Shown here: positions 48,060 to 55,245 of the stretch, piece after piece
How positions within the stretch are numbered: the first letter of the stretch is position 1
How the letters are laid out: each line of letters opens with the position of its first letter
Source of the DNA: Bacillota bacterium
GTDB taxonomy: Bacteria > Bacillota > Clostridia > Acetivibrionales > DTU013
DNA: 64,000 nt
Direction: 5' to 3'
NCBI GenBank assembly: GCA_023418915.1
Contig: JAEZYU010000037.1
Span: forward strand, 1 to 64,000
Translations under genes and position numbers: made by a program
The notes under the pieces: model-generated
Told to the model about the DNA's origin: nothing
Database searches by the model: none
What the model saw: only the letters and a program-made list of their open reading frames with translations

Positions 48060-48213
48060 CTTTATCACTCCTGCCTTCAACGCAATTATTTACTTTCATT
48101 TATGCCACATACCAAAATTCATATTATGATCTCCCGCATATAAGTATCTGTGGTATTAGTATTTTATCAAACCTGAGATTGAAAAACTACATAATATCCG
48201 ATATTGAACACAC

Positions 48214-50223
48214 TCACTGTTTTGGTATCTGGCTTGGATGCTTGCTAAAAAAATCAACTCTGGGTTCAAGGAATTTAAGCTTGTGCTCCTGCGGATCATC
48301 CATAAAAAAGTACACTGGTTCAAATATCCGCTCCCAACACCAGAACTCTTCTCCCAATTGCAAATACTCCAAAATCATCTCAGTACCCTCGGGGGCAATG
48401 GGATGCATTAAGACTGCTGCCGTCCGGACCATGTGAAACGAATCAGTCAGCGTCTGCAGCCTGAGTTCGGCATTGTCTGTGTCATCCGCTTCTTTTATAT
48501 TTCTGGACCAGTATTTGTTGATATTACGGATATAAGTGTCCATAAGATTCATGACAAGATGAAAGTTGTGTTCATACATTAACCTTTCATATTCAAGAAT
48601 AGTATTGTGGGCATCCTCCAGTACTTGTGTACCGATATCTCTTACGGGAATCTTTCCGTCACTGTACTTCTGAGCAGTATAAAAGCAAGATCTTACTGCA
48701 CGGTTAAACACATTAGCCAGCAGATTTCCTTCCTTAAGCACCGGATCACTATCCCTTTCAGAAGCTGAAGGATTCAACGGTTTTGGCTGGAACCCGACAC
48801 TCCTGATCCCCAAACCAAGACCAAGAAAATGCGCTCTTAGCTGTTCGGCCGTATAATATCCCAGCAGATCCCTTGCTGTAGGCGGTTTGATCTTTCCGCT
48901 GCTGCTTGCTTTCTTATTCAAAAAGAGGAGATGATTGTTCACTACAAGCTCCGGCAGCTGCAGTTCACCTTCAGGCGGATCAACTGCAGGAGTTTCACCC
49001 TGCTGTCCCATGAACATTGCCATCTCGGCGGGACCATAAAAGTATACATTATCCTCTCCAATGAACTGATACACTCTTGAATCACCGGAGCACCACCATT
49101 TCTTCCAGTCCTCCCTGCCCACTCCGATCATCTCCAGATAGGTCATCGTGAATGATACCGGAGCCCAAAGGGATTCAGGCCATACCCAAACAGTAAGGTC
49201 ATCCAATCCTTCAAGGCATGGTGCAGGGACCCCCCACTCGATATTTCCCGTCAGTCTGAATGGTACCAGAGTCTTTCCTGTACGGAAGCGTATGGTGTAT
49301 TCTGAAAGAATCGAACATGCTTTTTCTCTGCTTTCAAGATCCTTAAAAACCATAACGGCAGAGGACTTGTTCTCTTCTTCATTCAAACTGTACTCCGGTA
49401 ATCTGTCACTAATTGATTCCAACTGATCCAGCTGATCTCTCTTCACATAAATGACGGGTGGTTCCAGAAATTCCCGTATACTGTTTATGACAAACCTCCG
49501 TGCGGCTGGGTCATTCTCCATTTTTTCCGCCCACTCGGTCAACAGCTCCTTGAAGCCGTCAAGCTTGAAATACCAGTTAGTCACATCTCTCATTTCAGGT
49601 CTGTTGCCCGAAATAGTGCTCCTGGGATTTATAAGGTCACAAGGCATATATTGATGCCCAAGCGAGCATTCATCCGCATAACCCCTTTCAGACGAACAGC
49701 CAGCAATAGGGCACCGGCCTGTAACCTGACGTCCATTGAGAAAAACACCCGCTTCAGTATCATAAAACTGCGCTGTGGTCATTTTTACAAGATGTCCGTT
49801 TGTATAAAGCCTCCTGATAAAATCATCCGACACCTCTCGATGTATCTCCGCCGCACGTCCGATACCCGATGCAGCAAAAAGGTTTATACTTATATGATAC
49901 TCTTCCAATACATCCTTCTGCCGCTCATGGTTGCTCTGGACAAATTCTTCAATAGTTCCTGCGAATGAACCGCTGTTGACCAATTGGCGGTAATACTCCA
50001 ATATCGGTGAACCATAACAGTCTGTCCCAGACACAAATATTACATTTTCTCTCCCTATACGATCACGCAAAAAGCGGGCAAAAGTGTCGGCATGCACAAA
50101 AACTCCGCCTATATGCCCGAGATGCAATTCTTTATTGCCATATGGCATTCCCGCTGTGATAACAGCACGTTTGGGAAATTTTGGCCTGCCTTTTAATGTA
50201 TTTGAATCTAAACTTGGCTTCAT
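48214..50223 (-). CDS. Divergent methionyl-tRNA synthetase-like class I enzyme
   Basis: This 669-residue class I aminoacyl-tRNA synthetase is closest to the zinc-containing MetG type. HIGH motif is HLGH (34-37) in KELHLGHIGG; GTDCYGSP follows; four cysteines C171/C176/C186/C195 form the knuckle CPIAGC...ADEC...PC; WGVPAP and VWPESLWAP are in the core. The KMSKS loop is the odd KKASSSGK (437-444), lacking the usual second lysine. An extra segment at ~256-325 interrupts the catalytic core and is not typical. There is an anticodon-binding helical domain but no C-terminal tRNA-binding fold. GGGGTGGAG precedes the start, and a T-box leader lies upstream. It may be a second or resistance-type MetRS. 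Confidence 0.8.
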   Translation of the reverse strand: MKPSLDSNTLKGRPKFPKRAVITAGMPYGNKELHLGHIGGVFVHADTFARFLRDRIGRENVIFVSGTDCYGSPILEYYRQLVNSGSFAGTIEEFVQSNHERQKDVLEEYHISINLFAASGIGRAAEIHREVSDDFIRRLYTNGHLVKMTTAQFYDTEAGVFLNGRQVTGRCPIAGCSSERGYADECSLGHQYMPCDLINPRSTISGNRPEMRDVTNWYFKLDGFKELLTEWAEKMENDPAARRFVINSIREFLEPPVIYVKRDQLDQLESISDRLPEYSLNEEENKSSAVMVFKDLESREKACSILSEYTIRFRTGKTLVPFRLTGNIEWGVPAPCLEGLDDLTVWVWPESLWAPVSFTMTYLEMIGVGREDWKKWWCSGDSRVYQFIGEDNVYFYGPAEMAMFMGQQGETPAVDPPEGELQLPELVVNNHLLFLNKKASSSGKIKPPTARDLLGYYTAEQLRAHFLGLGLGIRSVGFQPKPLNPSASERDSDPVLKEGNLLANVFNRAVRSCFYTAQKYSDGKIPVRDIGTQVLEDAHNTILEYERLMYEHNFHLVMNLMDTYIRNINKYWSRNIKEADDTDNAELRLQTLTDSFHMVRTAAVLMHPIAPEGTEMILEYLQLGEEFWCWERIFEPVYFFMDDPQEHKLKFLEPRVDFFSKHPSQIPKQ

Positions 50224-50509
50224 GTTTTCTCCACCCCTATTTTTTACTTTGATTCATCTTTCTTCGCTCCATTGTACTTGTTATCATTCAATGCTGCCCC
50301 AATATTATCGCCCTTTCATGTTTGAGTAACGCGAGGTACTCCGGTTATCTGCCATTCTACGCAATGCTTCTACCCGTTCTGCCGATCTATTTCTGCACAG
50401 TTGCCGGCAGCTCCAACACTGCTATACCGATAGCTCCTGCAACATTCCCGCCTCTATCCGTTTTCCCGTCCTAATGGCTAATAATGCATACAGCACCTTC
50501 TACCGAAAT

Positions 50510-50815
50510 AAAAAAGCCCTCACCTCCAGGAAATGATCCTGGGGACGAGAGCTTAAGTTCGTGGTGCCACCCCGGTTTGCCAATGCCTTGCGGCATCAGC
50601 CTTTATTGGAACTAGTGCGGGAAACCTCTTTCTCACGCATTATTCCCCGGCACTATAACGGGTGCAGCCGTTGCAGCCTAATAAGTCAGGGTAAAAACTC
50701 CCTGCCTGTTCAGCGCAAAGCTCCAAGGCCTGTTCAGCCGTTTCTCCAACCCCCGTTCTCACCGTTCCGGGTTCTCTGTGAAAGAAAAATACAGCTTACT
50801 ATCCCTTTTCATCAC
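50510..50815 (-). ncRNA. T-box riboswitch leader upstream of the MetRS-like gene
   Basis: The minus strand carries the T-box sequence GGGGTGGCACCACGAA (50558-50573), followed by a terminator stem CCCCAGGATC/... CCTGGAGGTGAGGGC and TTTTTT (50512-50545). Upstream are typical stem I signs: GATGAAAAGG (50804-50813), an AGTA motif, CAGAGA, a GGTG loop and CCTTGGAGC. Binding of uncharged tRNA should favour antitermination. By alignment to usual leaders the specifier position reads near GAACAGG, and no ATG codon sits there. An 11-base block (GCTGAACAGGC) is duplicated 24 bases apart in this region. The leader-to-start distance is about 290 bases. Confidence 0.85.
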
Positions 50816-50950
50816 ATTTGACACTAATTGTTTCCACTATTATATGCATTTATTTAACTAATGTAAAGCTCAACCTGTACACATTATCATTTTGTTATCA
50901 TTCTTTGTCGCACATCTTTATCTCATGCCCTTTTCGCCGCCTTGACTCGT

Positions 50951-50967
50951 TATAACGCATCGTTATA
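50951..50967. repeat. Minimal palindromic repeat (ends only), copy F
   Basis: TATAACGCATCGTTATA consists of just the left end (TATAACGCATCG) and right end (CGTTATA) of the dispersed repeat, with no interior. It lies between the T-box leader and the korB stop. Confidence 0.6.
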
Positions 50968-51005
50968 TACGCAATATCACATTTAACGGCGAGAAACAGC
51001 AGAAC

Positions 51006-51857
51006 TCACAGAAAATCGCTGAGATAGCCTCTGATCTTATCAAGATCAGTTTCATTATTGATCAGTACCTGTCCGCCCTTTAGAAAGTCTATTTTTTCGT
51101 TGAAATCTTGCTTTTCCTCTATGTACAAGACACCTATTGGTATGCGGTCTCCCCATTCCATAGCTTTTTCCATGGCCTTGAGCTTGTCAGCAGCATCATA
51201 ATCTTCATCTATTTTGTAGACACGCTTACTATACCATTGAAAGGTATTTATCTTATTGAAAGACACACAGGGCTGCAGTATATCAACCAGTGCGTAGCCC
51301 TTATGTTCTATGGCTTGCGCCATTATTGAAGTCATGTGCTCCTTATCACCGCTGAAAGCTCTGGCTACAAATCCGGCACCCATACATATTGCAAGAAGAA
51401 CCGGGTTTAGCGGCTCATGCTGCGAGCCGGCTGTCTGAACACCTGTGACATGCCCAATATCGGTGGTCGGTGATGCCTGACCCTTAGTCAGTCCGTAGAT
51501 CTGGTTATTATGCACAAAATGAGTTATGTCAACATTTCTTCTGATATTGTGAATAAAGTGGTTTCCGCCTTCGCCATACGAATCACCGTCGCCGGAATTG
51601 ACTATCACGGTAAGCCTGTTGTTCACGATTTTAGCAGCGGCAGCCGGCGGCAGCGCCCTGCCATGCAGCCCGCAAAAGCCGTTTGCATTGATATACTGCG
51701 GAGTCTTTGCCGCCTGCCCTATACCACCGACAACCAGCACCTCGTGAGGCTTTTTGCCGAGTCTCTCCAATGCATCCTTTAATGACTCAAGTATGTTGAA
51801 ATCGCCGCAGCCTGGACACCAAGCTGTCTCTGATATTTTGAAATTTAAGTCGCACAT
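51006..51857 (-). CDS. korB: 2-oxoacid:ferredoxin oxidoreductase beta subunit
   Basis: This 283-residue thiamine-pyrophosphate-binding subunit has the CxxC cluster motif TAWCPGCGDF (C14, C17), the TPP motif GDGDSYGEGGNHFIHNIRRN (88-107), NNQIYGLTKGQASPTT and IQWYSKR-type end. With KorA it oxidatively decarboxylates a 2-oxoacid (2-oxoglutarate, pyruvate or branched keto acids) to the acyl-CoA, reducing ferredoxin, or runs in reverse. GGAGTAGGGC precedes the start, three bases after the korA stop. No separate delta ferredoxin subunit is nearby. Substrate specificity is not certain. Confidence 0.92.
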   Translation of the reverse strand: MCDLNFKISETAWCPGCGDFNILESLKDALERLGKKPHEVLVVGGIGQAAKTPQYINANGFCGLHGRALPPAAAAKIVNNRLTVIVNSGDGDSYGEGGNHFIHNIRRNVDITHFVHNNQIYGLTKGQASPTTDIGHVTGVQTAGSQHEPLNPVLLAICMGAGFVARAFSGDKEHMTSIMAQAIEHKGYALVDILQPCVSFNKINTFQWYSKRVYKIDEDYDAADKLKAMEKAMEWGDRIPIGVLYIEEKQDFNEKIDFLKGGQVLINNETDLDKIRGYLSDFL

Positions 51858-51860
51858 GCC

Positions 51861-53750
51861 CTACTCCACCTCCCTGACTACATTGTAAATATATTGGGAG
51901 CTCATTGGACGCCCATCGAATTTGAGGATACTGCGATCGCAGAATATACCTGTGGTTTCAGCAATGACAGCTCCAAGCTGCCCGGCAGCATTCTGCTCGA
52001 CATTGATCACCTTTTTTGCCTTTCCTGCTTTTTCAGTAAGCAGTTTTATAGGTAAAGGCCAGATATCACCAAAAACGAGTGCACCATATTTTTTGTCATT
52101 ATCTTCATTCAGCAGGCTGATCGCCTCAGTTACCGGTCCCCATAGCGATCCCCATGCGAGCAGCAAAACCTCGCATTCCTCTTCGCCTGTAGACAATGGC
52201 TCCTGCAGTTCTTCTTTCAGCAGCTCAAGCTTGCGCATTCTTTTTAATACCATTCGATTTCTGATATCTGCAGACTCTGTTATGTGACCAGCTTCATCAT
52301 GTTCATCACTGTCTGCCAGAACAGTCGATCCGGCGTATTGTCCCGGAATCAGTCTCGGCGAAATGCCTGACGGTGTGATTTCATAGCGCCTATATGGTTT
52401 ATCCTTACTGTACTCATTACTTGCTATATATCTATCGTGTTTAATTACGCCAAAATCGAACGGCTCCCATGTTGATGACGAGTCTGCAAGGAACTGATCG
52501 CTCAAAAGAATAACCGGGATCTGATATTTATCTGCAATATTGAATGCCCTTATAGTCTGATAAAAAGCGTCCTGTGCATTTCTCAGCGCAATGACCATCC
52601 GAGGGAATTCACCGTGTGAAGCGGAAATAACAAACCTGAGATCACTCTGCTCAGTCCTTGTCGGAAATCCCGTAACAGGACCGGGACGCTGCACCTCCGC
52701 AACAACCAGCGGCACTTCCAGCATCGCCGAAAGACCCAGCCCTTCAACCATCAGACAAAAGCCGCCTCCGGAGGTTCCTGTCATCGCTCTGGCTCCTGCA
52801 TAGGATGCTCCGACAGCCATATTGATAGCTGCTATCTCATCCTCTGCCTGCTCAACAACGATCTGTGCATCATTCATTTTTTTCGCAAGATAATCCATTA
52901 TGCTGGTCGATGGTGTCATCGGATAAGCCGAATAAAACTTGCAGCCTGCTGCCAGTGCACCAAGCGCCACGGCCTCATTTCCATTGATCAGTATACCGCT
53001 GTCTCTTTTACCGGCTGCCGCCTCAAACCTCTTTGCAACAAGCTTGCTTCCGGCATGAACCGCATCACAATTTTGACGGGCAATCTTCTCATTAAAAAAA
53101 TCACTAAAGACCTTTTTGATCCCCATCCGGCCAATCCCATACAGTTCCAGAACAGCGCCTATCGCAACGCTGCCGAACGCTCTTACATTGCCGGCATCCT
53201 TCGCTGTCTGCTTCAAAGGAAGCCTCAATATTCTGTCATCCTTCGAACTGATTACTCCATTATCTTTATTTCTGGTTCCGCCATCTTTCCAGGCGCTCTT
53301 TTCCTTGTCCTTCAGGCCGGCTATTTCGTTATCATCTGATCCGGTTGCTTCGTTTTCCTTCAGACCGGTTACTTTGTTATCATCTGAGTCGGTTGCTTCC
53401 TTGTCCTTCAGACCGGTTACTTCGTTATCATCTGAGTCGGTTGCTTCGTTTTCATCAAATACGATTTCTTCATCACATATAATGAAACCATCGGAACGGA
53501 GCCTCACTATATGATTCTCTATAGTCTCCTTATTCAGTGCAATAATACCGTCTATTTCATCCCGGTGAGAGAGGATCTTCTCATTTCCGAAGCGCACCTG
53601 CACAAAATTGTGACCGCCCCTGACCCTCGACATGTAATCCTTTATCGAGAAAACCTCAAAGCCCTGCCTTTTAATAATCCTCTCAAAAACTGCAGAGACT
53701 GTTTCAACGCCCTGCCCTGCTGCTCCGCCAATCAAAATATTATAGTTCAA
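51861..53750 (-). CDS. korA: 2-oxoacid:ferredoxin oxidoreductase, fused gamma-alpha subunit
   Basis: This is a 629-residue gamma-alpha fusion. Gamma domain ~1-225 opens NILIGGAAGQGVETVSAVFE; alpha (pyrimidine-binding) domain ~245-629 has GNEAVALGALAAGCKFYSAYPMTPST, QAEDEIAAINMAVGASYAGARAMTGTSGGGF and GPVTGFPTRTEQSDL. The start is TTG with AAGGAG upstream. Between ~103 and 172 the gamma domain is interrupted by a charged, low-complexity insert made of three 16-residue units (ATDSDDNEVTGLKDKE type) plus a degenerate tail; the conserved gamma sequence resumes at RILRLPLKQTAKDAGNVRAFG. The insert falls at a likely surface loop. Cotranscribed with korB. Confidence 0.92.
   Translation of the reverse strand: MNYNILIGGAAGQGVETVSAVFERIIKRQGFEVFSIKDYMSRVRGGHNFVQVRFGNEKILSHRDEIDGIIALNKETIENHIVRLRSDGFIICDEEIVFDENEATDSDDNEVTGLKDKEATDSDDNKVTGLKENEATGSDDNEIAGLKDKEKSAWKDGGTRNKDNGVISSKDDRILRLPLKQTAKDAGNVRAFGSVAIGAVLELYGIGRMGIKKVFSDFFNEKIARQNCDAVHAGSKLVAKRFEAAAGKRDSGILINGNEAVALGALAAGCKFYSAYPMTPSTSIMDYLAKKMNDAQIVVEQAEDEIAAINMAVGASYAGARAMTGTSGGGFCLMVEGLGLSAMLEVPLVVAEVQRPGPVTGFPTRTEQSDLRFVISASHGEFPRMVIALRNAQDAFYQTIRAFNIADKYQIPVILLSDQFLADSSSTWEPFDFGVIKHDRYIASNEYSKDKPYRRYEITPSGISPRLIPGQYAGSTVLADSDEHDEAGHITESADIRNRMVLKRMRKLELLKEELQEPLSTGEEECEVLLLAWGSLWGPVTEAISLLNEDNDKKYGALVFGDIWPLPIKLLTEKAGKAKKVINVEQNAAGQLGAVIAETTGIFCDRSILKFDGRPMSSQYIYNVVREVE
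53301..53444. repeat. Three 48-bp in-frame repeats inside korA
   Basis: Three near-identical 48-bp units encode residues 103-150 of KorA. Differences are few substitutions (Glu/Lys, Asp/Gly, Val/Ile), so the expansion is fairly recent. The unit length preserves the frame. Confidence 0.88.
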
Positions 53751-53788
53751 ATGCCCAACTCCTTATCTAACACATTCTACAGGAAGCA

Positions 53789-53806
53789 GCCGCCTCTAAA
53801 GGCGGC
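53789..53806 (-). promoter_or_regulatory. Perfect GC hairpin between the small ORF and korA
   Basis: GCCGCC-TTTAGA-GGCGGC forms a six-pair stem in the 68-base gap between the 58-codon ORF and korA. No T-run follows, so it is more likely an mRNA processing or stabilising element than a terminator. Confidence 0.4.
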
Positions 53807-53818
53807 ATATTTAATAAT

Positions 53819-53995
53819 CTAGTCGACCAGGTCGTCCATAATGATGCAGCCTTGCGAAAACTCGGCAGAACAGGCCTCCTCATTTGGAATCGTATACACT
53901 TCGTCGTTATTCTTCACGTTGTTATTCTTCGCATCATTTCCTTTAGTCAGATCAACGCCATTTGGGCTCAAATTATGCATTTCCTTCTTATTCAT
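53819..53995 (-). CDS. Unrecognised 58-residue protein upstream of korA
   Basis: The reading frame begins at an ATG with AAGGGGTG five bases upstream and runs 58 codons to TAG, 68 bases before korA. The product is polar and Asn/Asp/Lys-rich in its first two thirds (GNDAKNNNVKNNDEV, with a small internal repeat), then EEACSAEFSQGCIIMDDLVD with two cysteines. It has no signal peptide, helix-forming membrane segment or ferredoxin motif. Coding is supported by the ribosome binding site and codon pattern. A peptide precursor, a small KorAB accessory or a leader peptide are possible; no function is claimed. Confidence 0.6.
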   Translation of the reverse strand: MNKKEMHNLSPNGVDLTKGNDAKNNNVKNNDEVYTIPNEEACSAEFSQGCIIMDDLVD

Positions 53996-54129
53996 AGCTA
54001 CACCCCTTCATACTGGATTCTTTCTGATAATGGTAAGCAGCGATTCTTTAGCCGCTTTACACTATTTTCTGATTTAGTATATAGTTACCCTCACTGTGCC
54101 TCACTAAACATCTGATTCGCTGGCACACA

Positions 54130-54350
54130 GGGGTCAGGCTTGAAAAATGTTATAATTTTCAATTAATGGGGTACTTTTTAGGCAATAACCTCGATTTTTT
54201 CAATGAATTGTATACATAATTCATTGTTTTGCTGTATTATAGCGGTTATTAAGCATAAAAGCTATCCCATTACTTGCATTTTTAAACATAAATAGAGTGA
54301 AACATATTATGTTTACCATCCTATACTTAATTACGATTTACATAGGAATC
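54130..54350. repeat. ~220-bp direct repeat, left copy, flanking the Wadjet locus
   Basis: Starts GGGGTCAGGCTTGAAAAATG and ends ACGATTTACATAGGAATC. It matches 63404-63623 in the same orientation with about 19 differences by eye (roughly 91% identity). An inner segment has inverted ends, CAATTAATGGGGTA (about 54159) and TATCCCATTACTTG (about 54270), giving a MITE-like core of about 130 bp. A further ~70 bp with AACATAAATAGAGTGAAACATATTATGTTT is also shared. No ORF. Confidence 0.88.
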
Positions 54351-54403
54351 AGAAACAGTTTGTAAGACGTACACGACACCACTCCCAGTTTTAACAATGT
54401 ATA

Positions 54404-54431
54404 ACAAAAGGAGCTTTATAAAAGCTCCCTG
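54404..54431 (-). terminator. Terminator of the small coiled-coil gene
   Basis: On the minus strand AGGGAGCTTTTATAAAGCTCCT forms a hairpin followed by TTTTGTTA, 43 bases after the stop codon at 54474. Confidence 0.75.
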
Positions 54432-54473
54432 ATGCTTGCTGCAGTGTAATATCTACATTATTTTACTTTACAT

Positions 54474-54773
54474 TTATGATTTGCCGCCTTTAATGACTCT
54501 AATCTCAACTTCCTGTTTATCAACCTTTGTAGAAATATCATTCACAATTTTCTTAACAGCCGCTAACTCTTCATAAGTCTGATTATAACCATCATACAAT
54601 GCGCGTATGTCTCTTTTTATATCGTTTTCTATCAGCAATTCAACTTTATCAAGTCTGTTCTCTACACCGCCAAGTCTGTTCTCTACACTGCCAAGTCTGT
54701 TCTCTACACCGTCGAACCGGCCTGAAAACTCACTGTACATTTTGGTCAACAGTTCAAATGTTTTATCTTCCAT
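54474..54773 (-). CDS. Small coiled-coil protein with heptad repeats
   Basis: About 99 residues from the ATG at 54773 (AAAGGGTG seven bases upstream; the in-frame upstream codons have no site). It opens MEDKTFELLTKMYSEFSGRF and continues with three heptads (GVENRLG, SVENRLG, GVENRLD) and a second helix IKRDIRALYDGYNQTYEELAAVKKIV. This is the pattern of a widespread family of short clostridial coiled-coil proteins of unknown function. The heptads are encoded by three near-identical 21-bp units. It lies downstream of the Wadjet operon, separated by palindromic repeat B, and probably has its own promoter. Confidence 0.75.
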   Translation of the reverse strand: MEDKTFELLTKMYSEFSGRFDGVENRLGSVENRLGGVENRLDKVELLIENDIKRDIRALYDGYNQTYEELAAVKKIVNDISTKVDKQEVEIRVIKGGKS

Positions 54774-54856
54774 ATCAACACACCCTTTGCTCTGCTCGTC
54801 CTGCCCTATAATCATATCAAAACAGTGTTCATATTTCTATAGGTAAGAAGTATTAT

Positions 54857-55066
54857 TATAACGCATCGTTCAAAGAAAGATTTTCGATTGTAGAAAATTT
54901 TTCTTACCTCTGTGCGTTTCAACGAGGCGAGAAATATGCTCGCATAGCTATCTTTCGATTAATCGAAAGATAATATCTTAAAGGCAATCGGTACCCTCCA
55001 CCAAGCGTTTTTCAGCCTGAAGGCTGAAAAGACATAAAGAGGTAGGGGACATCATTCCTCGTTATA
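54857..55066. repeat. Modular palindromic repeat, longest copy B
   Basis: This 210-bp element has ends TATAACGCATCG and CCTCGTTATA. Blocks in order: hairpin GATTTTCGATTGTAGAAAATTT, TACCTCTGTGCGTTTCAACG, a ctcgcat block, the perfect 22-base palindrome ATCTTTCGATTA/ATCGAAAGAT, a GGCAATCGGTACCCTCC block, hairpin TTTTCAGCC-TGAA-GGCTGAAAA, then GAGGTAGGGGACATCATT. The left part equals copy C and the right part copy A. Lies between the coiled-coil gene and jetC. Confidence 0.88.
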
Positions 55067-55245
55067 TATACATTTTGATTATATATTATTTCCCGGACAC
55101 GAACAATCGTTCTGTTACGGACAGAATAATGGTGGTTTGGTATCCACTGTCGCACTAGTTAATATATGAAAGAGATGTACCTTACCAAATAGCTGTCCAT
55201 TAGTATGTCTTGATGTTATCAAAGTATGCCCAGACAGCCATTTTC

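Noticed and set aside
50320..50345. Second T-box antiterminator closer to the MetRS-like gene
   Set aside because: ACCGGAGTACCTCGCG looks vaguely similar, but there is no terminator stem or T-run after it and no second stem I.
54857..55066. Rho-independent terminator for jetC within palindromic repeat B
   Set aside because: The hairpins are internal modules shared with copies elsewhere, lie 180 bases or more past the stop and have no consistent T-run, so termination may be a side effect rather than their role.
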